Source of the DNA: Planctomycetota bacterium
Lineage (GTDB): Bacteria; Planctomycetota; UBA1135; GCA-002686595
Assembly (NCBI GenBank): GCA_002683825.1
Contig: NYUD01000016.1
Coordinates: 26,187-90,186, forward strand
DNA length: 64,000 nucleotides
Direction: 5' to 3'
Position numbers and translations under genes: made by a program. Shown here in pieces: positions 1 through 8,191 of the stretch. Position 1 is the stretch's first letter; each line of letters starts with the position of its first letter. The notes under the pieces are model-generated. The model made no database searches, was not told where the DNA came from, and saw nothing but the letters and a program-made list of their open reading frames with translations.

Positions 1-1
1 G

Positions 2-1960
2 CTGCGTGGTCTTCCCTACGCCACGAAGGGGCTGATTGCAAAGACACTCGGCGGTCCGGACGCGCGCGTGCTGGCGCCCCAGGTGGCCTCGACGCTGGAG
101 GCGAACCTGACGCCGCAAAGGCTCTACATCCGGCACGTCAACGCGCTCTTCGAGTTGGCGCGAACGGTGGTCGATGACTGGGAGGAGGGCTTTCAGGCGG
201 GCCTGGTGGCGAGTCTCAACGCCGCCCTGGCGGTCGCGTCGCCCGCAAAGCTCTCCGATTCAGGCGAACTGCTTTTCGCTCAGGAGAACATCCGGCGCGC
301 ACTGCAGGGCGCGGACTTCTTTCTGAAGGACTTCGGCATGCGTCCGCGCCGCCTGGTGCCGAGCGACCCTACCTACGATGTGGTCTATCTCCTGACCCAC
401 TACGAAGAGGAGTTTCCGGGCTTTCGCGTGCGCGAGGAGTGTCGCCGCATCCACGTCGATTTTGAGGAGGACGACAGGCGACCCGCGGATCGGATTCTGG
501 GGGGCGTTTCATCGATTTCGTTGCAGGCCTTTCTACGTCAGCGCGACGAGGCCCAGGAGCTGCGCGCGCTCAAACGCCGGCCGGAGCGCACCGCCGAGCA
601 GGAGGGAGAGTTGTGGCGCCTGATCGGCGAGGTCTACCTTCACGACGAGATCGAGGGAGTGTCGGGGATCGAGGCCTTCTTCAATCGCGAGCTGGCCGGC
701 CGCAACGGCTACGTCGAGTCGCGCGGTCTGGAGACTGTATTCGGCAAGGGGCGCGATCGAGTGTCGGTGCGCGAAGCGGAGGATGGACGGGACGTGGTGC
801 TGACGCTCGACGTCGATCTGCAGCAAGCCGCGCAACGAACTCTGCGCAACCCGGCGCCGGTTCAAGCGGATCCAAAGTACGACTGGGAGTGGCATGCCGA
901 GCCGGTGGGAGCCATCACCTTCGTGTCGGTCGAGGGTGAAATTCTGGCCGCCGCCTCCGAACCGGACGAAGGCTCGCTCCTGGGGGAGAACTCCAGCGGG
1001 CAGCGGTTGCAGATGACCGACCGCACATTTCGCAAGCCGACCTTTCAGCCGCCGGGCTCCGTCTTCAAGCCCTTCGTCGCCGCCTACGCGCTCGAGCGGG
1101 GCCTGGACCCGACGAGGACGGTGAACTGCACTCCCCTGGAGGACGGCCGCGCCGGCTACGTCGATCTGCACTGCTGGAACGAACAAGGGCACGGCGAGGT
1201 CGACCTGCACGCGGCCCTCGTGGGTTCGTGCAACTCGTACTTCGCATGGCTCGGCGAGACCTTCTCCGACGCGGACTTTCACGAGATGGGCAAGCTCTTC
1301 GGATTCGGGCAACCGACCGGGGTCGGGGATCCCCTGCCCTGGGATCGGGAAGAGACGCGGCGTACACGACTGGAGGATGCCGCCGGGTTCGCCAGGGACG
1401 CTGAGCGCTTCGTCCGTCTGCGCCCGGCGTTGCGTCGCATGGGGGGCAACGGTCTCGGCGTGATCGAGGCGACGCCGATGCAAATCACCCGTGCCATCCT
1501 CGGATTGGCGTGCGGAGAGCTTCCGCCTCTGCGCCTGGCCCGCGAGGTGGGTGGGGTCGAGGTTGCGCCCGGGACGAGCCAGCCCTTCGCGGTGGGCGAG
1601 GACGTCTTGCAGCGCATCCGCAAGGCCTTGCGCGGGGTTGTCTGCGAGGTCGGCGGGACGGCGCGTTCGGCCCTGGGCCCCGGGGTATTGGGCCTCGACA
1701 TATGCGCCAAGACCGGGAGCGCGGACTACACCTCACCGAAGGGCGAGGGTGGGTCGCGCGTCGTTCGCAAGCACACCTGGGTGGCGGGCTGGGTGCCGGC
1801 GGAGAACCCGGTCGCGGTTTTCTGTCTCTTCGAACACGACACGCGCGCAACCTCTTCCCACGGGGTGGTCTATCTGGCGCAGCAGTTTCTGCGGCAGCCG
1901 GAAGTTCTGAATTGGTTGGCCGGGCGGGGTGTCGACGTTTCCAGGGTGGAGGCACGATGA
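2..1960 (+). CDS. Penicillin-binding protein transpeptidase (PBP2/FtsI-like), 5' partial at window edge
   Basis: Frame open to window start; SxxK (PPGSVFKPF), SxN (GSCNSYF) and KTG (CAKTGSADY) motifs; followed by rodA. Confidence 0.9.
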   Translation: MRGLPYATKGLIAKTLGGPDARVLAPQVASTLEANLTPQRLYIRHVNALFELARTVVDDWEEGFQAGLVASLNAALAVASPAKLSDSGELLFAQENIRRALQGADFFLKDFGMRPRRLVPSDPTYDVVYLLTHYEEEFPGFRVREECRRIHVDFEEDDRRPADRILGGVSSISLQAFLRQRDEAQELRALKRRPERTAEQEGELWRLIGEVYLHDEIEGVSGIEAFFNRELAGRNGYVESRGLETVFGKGRDRVSVREAEDGRDVVLTLDVDLQQAAQRTLRNPAPVQADPKYDWEWHAEPVGAITFVSVEGEILAAASEPDEGSLLGENSSGQRLQMTDRTFRKPTFQPPGSVFKPFVAAYALERGLDPTRTVNCTPLEDGRAGYVDLHCWNEQGHGEVDLHAALVGSCNSYFAWLGETFSDADFHEMGKLFGFGQPTGVGDPLPWDREETRRTRLEDAAGFARDAERFVRLRPALRRMGGNGLGVIEATPMQITRAILGLACGELPPLRLAREVGGVEVAPGTSQPFAVGEDVLQRIRKALRGVVCEVGGTARSALGPGVLGLDICAKTGSADYTSPKGEGGSRVVRKHTWVAGWVPAENPVAVFCLFEHDTRATSSHGVVYLAQQFLRQPEVLNWLAGRGVDVSRVEAR

Positions 1961-3162
1961 GCTTCTCGGTCTGGAGCTGGAAGGGCCAGCGCCCCGCGAG
2001 CGGTTGGAGAGCGGTCTTCGACGGCCAGGCACGCTGGTCCACGCTGGACTGGCCCGTCCTTGTGCTGGCGATCGCCATGGTCTTCGTCGGGGTTGTCTTC
2101 GTCGAGGAGATGGCCGGTAGTGAGGAGCGCTACGGTCGGGACAGGATCCAGCTGGCCGGCCACGTCAAGAAGCTCGTGGTGGCCTTCCCATGCCTCGTCG
2201 TCGGGCTCTTCATCCGGCCCCGTTTCCTGCGCCAGAACACGTGGCTGCTCTACGGGGCTGCGATCGTGCTCCTGGTGCTGGTGGCTTTCATCGGCGAGGA
2301 GCGCAACCATGCCCGCCGCTGGATACCCATGCCCCTCGGGTTCGACATCCAGCCCTCGGAGCTCGTGAAGATCGCTCTGATCCTGGCCCTCGCCCGAGCT
2401 CTTTATCGCAACCGCTTGTCGCGCAAGAGGGACTGGGGGATTCCCGCGCTACTGGCGCTCTTGCCGATGGTTCTGGTGGCTGCGCAGCCCGACCTCGGGA
2501 CCGCCCTCACGATCGTACCGGTCACCCTCGGGCTTTTCTGGGTTGCAGGAGCCAGGGCGCGCGTCCTGGGGGGCCTGATCGGGCTCGGGGTCCTGCTCGC
2601 AGGTATGGCCTGGCAGTTCGAGTGGGTCCAGGGCTACCAGAAGAAGCGTATCGACACGTGGGTGGCTTCGTTCGACGACCAGACTCTCATCGCCGAGAGG
2701 AACGGCCCGGCCTTTCACACCTATCACGCCCATCTCGTGGTCGGAAACGGGGGCGTGTTCGGTACCGGCCTGGGACAGGGGGTCGCCAACGCGACGGCTC
2801 ACCTGCCGGAACGAGCGAGCGACTCGATCTTCTGCGTGATCGCCGAGGAGGGGGGGTTTGTCGGCGCGGCTTTTCTCGTCTTCTTCTATCTCCTCTTTTC
2901 GGGGCTCCTGTTCGTTGCGGCCGGTAGGACCCGGGAGCGCTACTCGCGCATGGTCGTGGCCGGTGTGGGGCTCTATTTTTCCTCCCACTTCCTCATCAAC
3001 GTCGGTGTGAACCTGGGCTTGCTGCCCATGACGGGGCTCACCCTGCCGCTGATCTCGACCGGGGGCTCATCGTTTCTGGCGAGTTTCCTTGCGCTGGGCC
3101 TGGCCCTGGGGCTCTCGGCGCGCCAGGAGCCGACCCTCGACATGGACGCGTTCCGCTCCTGA
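1957..3162 (+). CDS. rodA: RodA/FtsW/SpoVE family glycosyltransferase
   Basis: ATG at 1957 overlaps upstream stop; multi-TM protein; PLISTGGSSFLASFLALGLAL C-terminus typical of SEDS proteins. Confidence 0.9.
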   Translation: MSFSVWSWKGQRPASGWRAVFDGQARWSTLDWPVLVLAIAMVFVGVVFVEEMAGSEERYGRDRIQLAGHVKKLVVAFPCLVVGLFIRPRFLRQNTWLLYGAAIVLLVLVAFIGEERNHARRWIPMPLGFDIQPSELVKIALILALARALYRNRLSRKRDWGIPALLALLPMVLVAAQPDLGTALTIVPVTLGLFWVAGARARVLGGLIGLGVLLAGMAWQFEWVQGYQKKRIDTWVASFDDQTLIAERNGPAFHTYHAHLVVGNGGVFGTGLGQGVANATAHLPERASDSIFCVIAEEGGFVGAAFLVFFYLLFSGLLFVAAGRTRERYSRMVVAGVGLYFSSHFLINVGVNLGLLPMTGLTLPLISTGGSSFLASFLALGLALGLSARQEPTLDMDAFRS

Positions 3163-3217
3163 TGGAGGGCAAGTCCCTCCTAATTGCCCCACACCTTCCC
3201 CTTGACGGGAAGCAACG

Positions 3218-3246
3218 TTGGGCCCGTTCGAATGGAACGCTACACT
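3218..3246 (+). promoter_or_regulatory. Candidate sigma70-like promoter of the BMC operon
   Basis: TTGGGC (3218-3223), 17-nt spacer, TACACT (3241-3246), about 40 nt before the probable GTG start; by eye only. Confidence 0.35.
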
Positions 3247-3286
3247 CCGCGCCCTTTTCCGTGTTCACACGACAGGAGAATCCGCG

Positions 3287-3592
3287 GTGAAGAAACAAGC
3301 TCTGGGAATGATCGAAACGCGTGGGCTGGTCGGATCCATCGAGGCCGCTGACGCGATGGTCAAGGCCGCCAAGGTCGACCTCTTCGGCAAGGAAAAGGCA
3401 ACCGCAGGTTTGGTGACGATGTATGTGTGCGGCGAGGTCGGCGCGGTCAAGGCCGCGACCGACGCCGGTGCTGCGGCAGCGCGCCGGGTCGGCGAACTGG
3501 TCAGCGTGCACGTGATCCCGCGGCCCCACGATCAGGTCGTCGAACGCGTCCTGCCGCCCATGCTTGCTCCTGGAAAAGTGAAAGATGGCTAG
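3287..3592 (+). CDS. BMC-H hexameric microcompartment shell protein
   Basis: [26 protein letters not shown]...[14 protein letters not shown]...[12 protein letters not shown] at 3287 preceded by AGGAGAA; the ORF-track start at 3218 is probably too far upstream. Confidence 0.95.
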   Translation: MKKQALGMIETRGLVGSIEAADAMVKAAKVDLFGKEKATAGLVTMYVCGEVGAVKAATDAGAAAARRVGELVSVHVIPRPHDQVVERVLPPMLAPGKVKDG

Positions 3593-3616
3593 CGTTCCGT
3601 CCAAGGGGTCATTCCG

Positions 3617-5452
3617 TTGAAGGGTCTCGATGCGGACCTGCGTTCTCTCCAGGAGGTACGCGATCTCGTCCAGCGTGCGTATGCCGCGCACGGGGAGGTC
3701 GCGCGCTATTCCCAGGAGAAGGTCGATCGCCTCTGCGCGGCCATGGCCGCTGCCGCGGCGGCGGCGGCCTACGATCTGGCCAAGCTCGCGGTCGAGGAGA
3801 CGGGCATCGGTCGGGTCCATCACAAGATCCTGAAGAACATCTTCGCCGCGGAAGGCACCTGGGAGTCGATCCGGGACGAGAAGACGTGTGGGGTCGTCTC
3901 CCGCGATACGCGCACCGGCGTGATCGAGATCGCCACCCCGGTCGGTGTGGTGGCCGGGATCGTGCCCACCACGAATCCGACCTCGACCGCCATCTTCAAG
4001 GCGATCATCGCGGTGAAGGGACGCAACGCCGTTGTATTGAGTCCGCACCCGCGCTCCCGACGCTGTATCGGGGAAACCGTCGAGGTCCTGCGTCGAGCGA
4101 TCGAGCGAGCCGGCGGGCCGCCGGATCTCGTCTGTTGCCTGCGCGAGCCGACGGTCGAGGCGACCGGTGCTCTGATGAAGAGCAAACGCGTGGCGCTGAT
4201 CCTCGCCACGGGGGGGGCGGGGCTTGTGCGTGCAGCGTACAGCTCGGGCAAGCCGGCCTTCGGCGTCGGGCCCGGCAACGTGCCGGTCTACGTCGACCGC
4301 TCGGCCAGGATCGAGGACGCCGCTCGCTGGATCGTTTCGAGTCAGAGCTTCGACAACGCCACCTTTTGCTGTTCGGAGCAGGCCCTGGTCCTGGATCGAC
4401 CGATCGCAGAGAGGCTGCTCGGGGCCCTGCAGAAGCGTGGCGCTCACCTCTGCGATGAGAAGGAAGTGCGGAAGTTGGCATCCCTCTGCAATGTAGGTGG
4501 CCACATGTCCCCCGACATCGTGGGGAAGGACCCCTGGCGCGTGGCGGAGCTGGCCGGCTTTCGCGTGCCGCGCGAAACGTCCCTCTTGCTGGCCCACCAG
4601 GAGGGCGTCGGCCCGGAATACCCGCTCTCGATCGAGATCCTCTGCCCGCTGCTTTCCGTCCATGAGGTCGAGGGCTGGGAAGAGGGCTGCGAGACCTCGA
4701 TGGCGCTGCTCGAGTACGGTGGACTGGGACACACCCTGGGGGTCTGGGCCAAGGATGAGGCGGTGCTCGAGGCCTTTTTCCTCGAGAAGCCTGCGAGCAG
4801 GATCGTCGTCAACGGGCCCACGTCCCAGGGCGCGGTCGGCTACAGCACGAACCTGGTGGCTTCGCTCAGTCTCGGGTGCGGACCGCAGGCCGGAAACATC
4901 ACCTCCGACAACATCAGCGTGCGGCACCTCCTGAACATCAAGCGCGCCGCCTTCCCGAGCGAGCACTTCGAAGACATCGATCGACAAGACCACGCCCGCG
5001 CCGCAGCCTGGAGCGGCGATCCGGCTCCCCGGGGCAGCGGGCTTCCGGGCGATCCGGCGGGAGGCGCGCGACCTGCTCCGGTCGATGAACCGAAGGCGAC
5101 GCGCGCATCCGGGCGTGAGAGTCATGAACCCGTCAGCAACTGGCGTGGCAACGCTCCCTCGTCTGCGAAGGAAGCCGACCCGGAGCGTCGGTCCAGGCGG
5201 CCGCAGAGGAGCTCTGCTCCGCGTTTCACCGTAGCGTCCGAGCCGGCGCCGCGTCCGTCCGCGAAAGAGGCCTCCGCTCCATCACCGGTTGGCAAACCCG
5301 TAGCCCAAAGCATCCCCGATGCCTATCCCGGCCCGGCCCTCGCACCGGACGAGATCGAAGGCATCCTGGCCCACGCGGGTTCCGGTTGTCCCCTGGGACC
5401 GTGCCACGGTTGTCCGCACTCCGATGTGCTGACCGGAGCCTGTCAGGTCTAA
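3617..5452 (+). CDS. CoA-acylating-type aldehyde dehydrogenase (EutE/PduP/AdhE-N-like) with C-terminal linker and Cys-rich tail
   Basis: [30 protein letters not shown], active-site region [18 protein letters not shown] start at 3617; embedded in BMC operon. Confidence 0.9.
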   Translation: MKGLDADLRSLQEVRDLVQRAYAAHGEVARYSQEKVDRLCAAMAAAAAAAAYDLAKLAVEETGIGRVHHKILKNIFAAEGTWESIRDEKTCGVVSRDTRTGVIEIATPVGVVAGIVPTTNPTSTAIFKAIIAVKGRNAVVLSPHPRSRRCIGETVEVLRRAIERAGGPPDLVCCLREPTVEATGALMKSKRVALILATGGAGLVRAAYSSGKPAFGVGPGNVPVYVDRSARIEDAARWIVSSQSFDNATFCCSEQALVLDRPIAERLLGALQKRGAHLCDEKEVRKLASLCNVGGHMSPDIVGKDPWRVAELAGFRVPRETSLLLAHQEGVGPEYPLSIEILCPLLSVHEVEGWEEGCETSMALLEYGGLGHTLGVWAKDEAVLEAFFLEKPASRIVVNGPTSQGAVGYSTNLVASLSLGCGPQAGNITSDNISVRHLLNIKRAAFPSEHFEDIDRQDHARAAAWSGDPAPRGSGLPGDPAGGARPAPVDEPKATRASGRESHEPVSNWRGNAPSSAKEADPERRSRRPQRSSAPRFTVASEPAPRPSAKEASAPSPVGKPVAQSIPDAYPGPALAPDEIEGILAHAGSGCPLGPCHGCPHSDVLTGACQV

Positions 5453-5504
5453 CGCTCCCATCCATCCACACACCACGACACATAATCTTAGGGAAGAAAA
5501 ACGC

Positions 5505-5801
5505 ATGGCCGAGATCGAAGAGAACCTGATCGCCCTGGGGCTGATCGAAACGAAAGGCATGGTCGGAGCCGTCGAGGCGGCCGATGCGATGTGCAAGGCG
5601 GCCAAGGTCACCTTGCTCGGGAAGGAAATATCCGGCGGGGGTCTCGTCACCGTCATGGTCCGGGGTGAAGTCGGCGCCGTGAAAGCCGCGACCGATGCCG
5701 GAGCCGTCGCCGCCCGACGCGTGGGCGAGCTCCTGTCGGTCCATGTCATTCCGCGCCCGGCCGTCGATATCGAGGACTTTCTGCCGGACGTGCCCTCCTA
5801 G
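5505..5801 (+). CDS. BMC-H shell protein (second paralogue)
   Basis: [32 protein letters not shown]...[14 protein letters not shown]...SVHVIPRP. Confidence 0.95.
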   Translation: MAEIEENLIALGLIETKGMVGAVEAADAMCKAAKVTLLGKEISGGGLVTVMVRGEVGAVKAATDAGAVAARRVGELLSVHVIPRPAVDIEDFLPDVPS

Positions 5802-5825
5802 GATCCACTCGCCCGAGCATTCTTC

Positions 5826-6470
5826 GTGCCCACGACCCAAGCGCTTCAACTGCGTGGCTCACTCGTCATCGACGCCATGCAGCCGCAGTTTGCCGCCACG
5901 ATTGCGGCGAACTCCGACGGTTTCTTTCCCGTTTCGGGAGAGAGTGCCTTCTGGCTCGAGGTCCAGCCGGGGATCGTCGTGAATCGATTGATGGACGTCG
6001 CCTTGAAGAGTTGCGACGTCAAGCCGGGCGCCTTGATCACCGAACGCTCCTATGGGACGCTCGAGGTTCACGGTTCCGATCAGGGCCAGGTGCGCGAAGC
6101 GGGACGACGGATGCTGGCCGCCGGCGGGGTGTCGGAAGAGGACGCGTTGCGGCCCCATTTGTTGACCGATGAGGTGATTCGAAAAATCGACGATCACCAG
6201 GCCACGATGATCAACCGCAACCGTGCGGGCATGTTGGTGTTGGGCGGAGAATCGCTTTACACGCTGGAGGTCAATCCTGCGGTCTGGGCACTCTTGGCCG
6301 CGAACGAGGCCGAGAAACACGCGCCCATTCGCATCGTGGGTCTGGGCAACAACGGAGCCGTCGGTCGCCTGCGTCTGGCCGGTGAAGACGCTGCGATCGA
6401 CGCCGCGGTGAAGGCGGTGCACACCGCCCTCTCCGGCGTCAAGGGCCGAGCCAACCTGGGGATTGACTGA
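5826..6470 (+). CDS. Double-BMC-domain shell protein (BMC-T, CcmP/CsoS1D-like)
   Basis: LRGSLVIDAMQPQFAATIAANSDGFFPVSGESAFWLEVQPGIVVNRLMDVALK...GTLEVHGSDQGQVREAG...INRNRAGMLVLGGESLYTLEVNPAVWALLAANEAEKHA closely resembles CcmP/CsoS1D-type sequences; GTG start. Confidence 0.85.
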   Translation: MPTTQALQLRGSLVIDAMQPQFAATIAANSDGFFPVSGESAFWLEVQPGIVVNRLMDVALKSCDVKPGALITERSYGTLEVHGSDQGQVREAGRRMLAAGGVSEEDALRPHLLTDEVIRKIDDHQATMINRNRAGMLVLGGESLYTLEVNPAVWALLAANEAEKHAPIRIVGLGNNGAVGRLRLAGEDAAIDAAVKAVHTALSGVKGRANLGID

Positions 6471-6778
6471 TGTTCCTCGGACGCGTCATCGGTGAGGTCT
6501 GGGCGACGAAGAAAGTTCAAGATCTTGAGGGCAAGCGGTTGCTCGTCGTCGAAGCGCTGGACGAAACGAGAGACCCCGCGGCAGCGAAGGTCACGCCGGT
6601 GGTGGCGGCGGACCCCCTGGGTGCGGACGTGGGAGAGCGGGTGGTCGTCGCCTTTGGAAAGGCGGCGCGGGTCGCCTGTGGGGGCGATGGAGATTTTGCA
6701 TTCGAGGCGGCCGTGGTCGGTATCGTCGACGGACTCGAAGTTCCGGGGGCTCCCGAGACATGGGAGGCGGAGGTCTAG
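6470..6778 (+). CDS. BMC-P pentameric vertex protein (EutN/CcmL family)
   Basis: MFLGRVIGEVWATKKVQDLEGKRLLVVE...AADPLGADVGERVVVAFGKAAR; TGATG overlap with previous gene. Confidence 0.95.
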   Translation: MFLGRVIGEVWATKKVQDLEGKRLLVVEALDETRDPAAAKVTPVVAADPLGADVGERVVVAFGKAARVACGGDGDFAFEAAVVGIVDGLEVPGAPETWEAEV

Positions 6779-7078
6779 ATGCTGGTTGGAACCGTCATCG
6801 GCAGGGTGTGGGCGACGCGCAAGGAGGAGACCCTCCGTGGCCTGCGGTTTCTACTCGTGAGGCCGTGGCGTTCTGACGAGGCTGATTCTGCGGAAACCAT
6901 CGTCGCCGCGGATCCCATCGGGGCCGACATCGGAGAAAAGGTCCTGATCGTTTTCGGTCGCGCGGCGCGTCACGCCATCGGGCGGGGTCACGACGTGGGC
7001 TTTCAGACCGCGGTGGTCGGCGTGGTCGACGGGTTGGACGTGCCCCTTCAGGGACGTGCGAACAAGGATGAAGAATAG
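6779..7078 (+). CDS. BMC-P pentameric vertex protein (EutN/CcmL family), second copy
   Basis: MLVGTVIGRVWATRKEETLRGLRFLLV...AADPIGADIGEKVLIVFGRAARH; ATG directly abuts previous TAG. Confidence 0.95.
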   Translation: MLVGTVIGRVWATRKEETLRGLRFLLVRPWRSDEADSAETIVAADPIGADIGEKVLIVFGRAARHAIGRGHDVGFQTAVVGVVDGLDVPLQGRANKDEE

Positions 7079-7087
7079 GGACAAGCC

Positions 7088-7684
7088 ATGAATCGCAACG
7101 ATTTGAATCCGGAGATGCGTGAGGATGTCACGGCGGGTCCGTGCATCGGTCTTTTGGAGCTGTGTTCGATCGCGCGCGGCGTCGAGGTGGCCGATGCGAT
7201 TCTCAAGCGGGCCCATGTCGCGCTACTCTGTGCGACACCGGTGCAACCGGGCAAGTACGTGATGCTCTTTTCGGGGAGCGTGCAGGACGTGGGGCTTTCG
7301 GTCGAGCACGGTGCCGAAATCGCCGCCGACGACCTGGTGGGCCGGCTCCACATCCAGCACGTGCATCCCCAGATTGAGACCGGTTTGCGGCGTAGGGGTG
7401 GGATCATCAACGGCGACCTCGACGCGATCGGCATCGTGGAGACCCGTACCGTTGCAGGTTCGATTCTGGCCGCCGACCTGGCCCTCAAGACGGCGACGGT
7501 GGATCTTCTCGATCTCCGCATCGCCAACGGCCTGGGGGGCAAGAGCTTCTTCGCTTTGACGGGGGAGGTCAGCGACGTTCGCTCCGCCGTCGTGGCGGGC
7601 GCCGGTTTGGCGGAAGCCCGGGGCGAGCTCGCGTGCGATACCGTGATTCCAAGACCCCACGCCGAACTGGCCCGTTACCTGTGA
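7088..7684 (+). CDS. Tandem BMC-domain shell protein (BMC-T, PduT-like)
   Basis: GPCIGLLELCSIARGVEVADAILKRAHV...PGKYVMLFSG...IGIVETRTVAGSILAADLALKTATV...GKSFFALTGEVSDVRSAV...VIPRPHAELARYL. Confidence 0.92.
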   Translation: MNRNDLNPEMREDVTAGPCIGLLELCSIARGVEVADAILKRAHVALLCATPVQPGKYVMLFSGSVQDVGLSVEHGAEIAADDLVGRLHIQHVHPQIETGLRRRGGIINGDLDAIGIVETRTVAGSILAADLALKTATVDLLDLRIANGLGGKSFFALTGEVSDVRSAVVAGAGLAEARGELACDTVIPRPHAELARYL

Positions 7685-8187
7685 TGCGACGCTTTCTGAC
7701 CGTCGAGGACATCCACTTGGCAGAGGGCGACGAGATCGTTGTCGATGCCTCCACCTTGGTGACGCCCCAGGCACAGGATGTGGCGGAGGCCCTCGGGATC
7801 GCCATCCGCACGGCCGATGGCCCCTGGACGGAGCCCACGCCCGATCGCGGACCGGACGCGGAGCGCGCGCGTACCAGTCTGCCCCATCTGCCCGAACCCG
7901 AGGGCACGGACGTACTCTTTTCCTCGGCCATCGTCACCGCCGTCGGACGCAATCGGAGCGGCGTCCTCGGGGAGATCACGAGCGCCATCGCAGAGGCCGG
8001 CGGCAACATCCACGATGTTTCGCAAAAAGTGGTCGAAGGATACTTCCACATCATCCTCACCGTGCAGCTGGGTGACGGGGCCACTTTCGAGAACTTCAAG
8101 ACGGCGCTCGAGTGTCTTTCGTGCCCCGAAGACTTTGCCGTGCGTGTCATGCACGAACGAGTGTTCCGTTTCATGCACCGGGTCTAG
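7684..8187 (+). CDS. ACT-domain protein (UPF0237-like) with EutQ/EutT-like N-terminal motif
   Basis: ATG overlaps BMC-T stop (TGATG). N-term [40 protein letters not shown]-term [46 protein letters not shown]. Confidence 0.8.
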   Translation: MRRFLTVEDIHLAEGDEIVVDASTLVTPQAQDVAEALGIAIRTADGPWTEPTPDRGPDAERARTSLPHLPEPEGTDVLFSSAIVTAVGRNRSGVLGEITSAIAEAGGNIHDVSQKVVEGYFHIILTVQLGDGATFENFKTALECLSCPEDFAVRVMHERVFRFMHRV

Positions 8188-8191
8188 TGCC

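Noticed and set aside
3038-5125. 695-aa minus-strand ORF antisense to the ALDH
   Set aside because: High-GC shadow ORF; no recognisable domain; plus strand has clear ALDH motifs
5826-6470. Possible PduL phosphotransacylase
   Set aside because: Sequence matches the CcmP/CsoS1D-like double BMC domain pattern; lacks PduL-type motifs (e.g. VPVGVSNRHVHL)
7778-8191. N-terminal extension of the UPF0210 ORF in the track
   Set aside because: Overlaps the ACT gene in another frame; Arg/Ser-rich shadow sequence; GTG at 8192 is the plausible start
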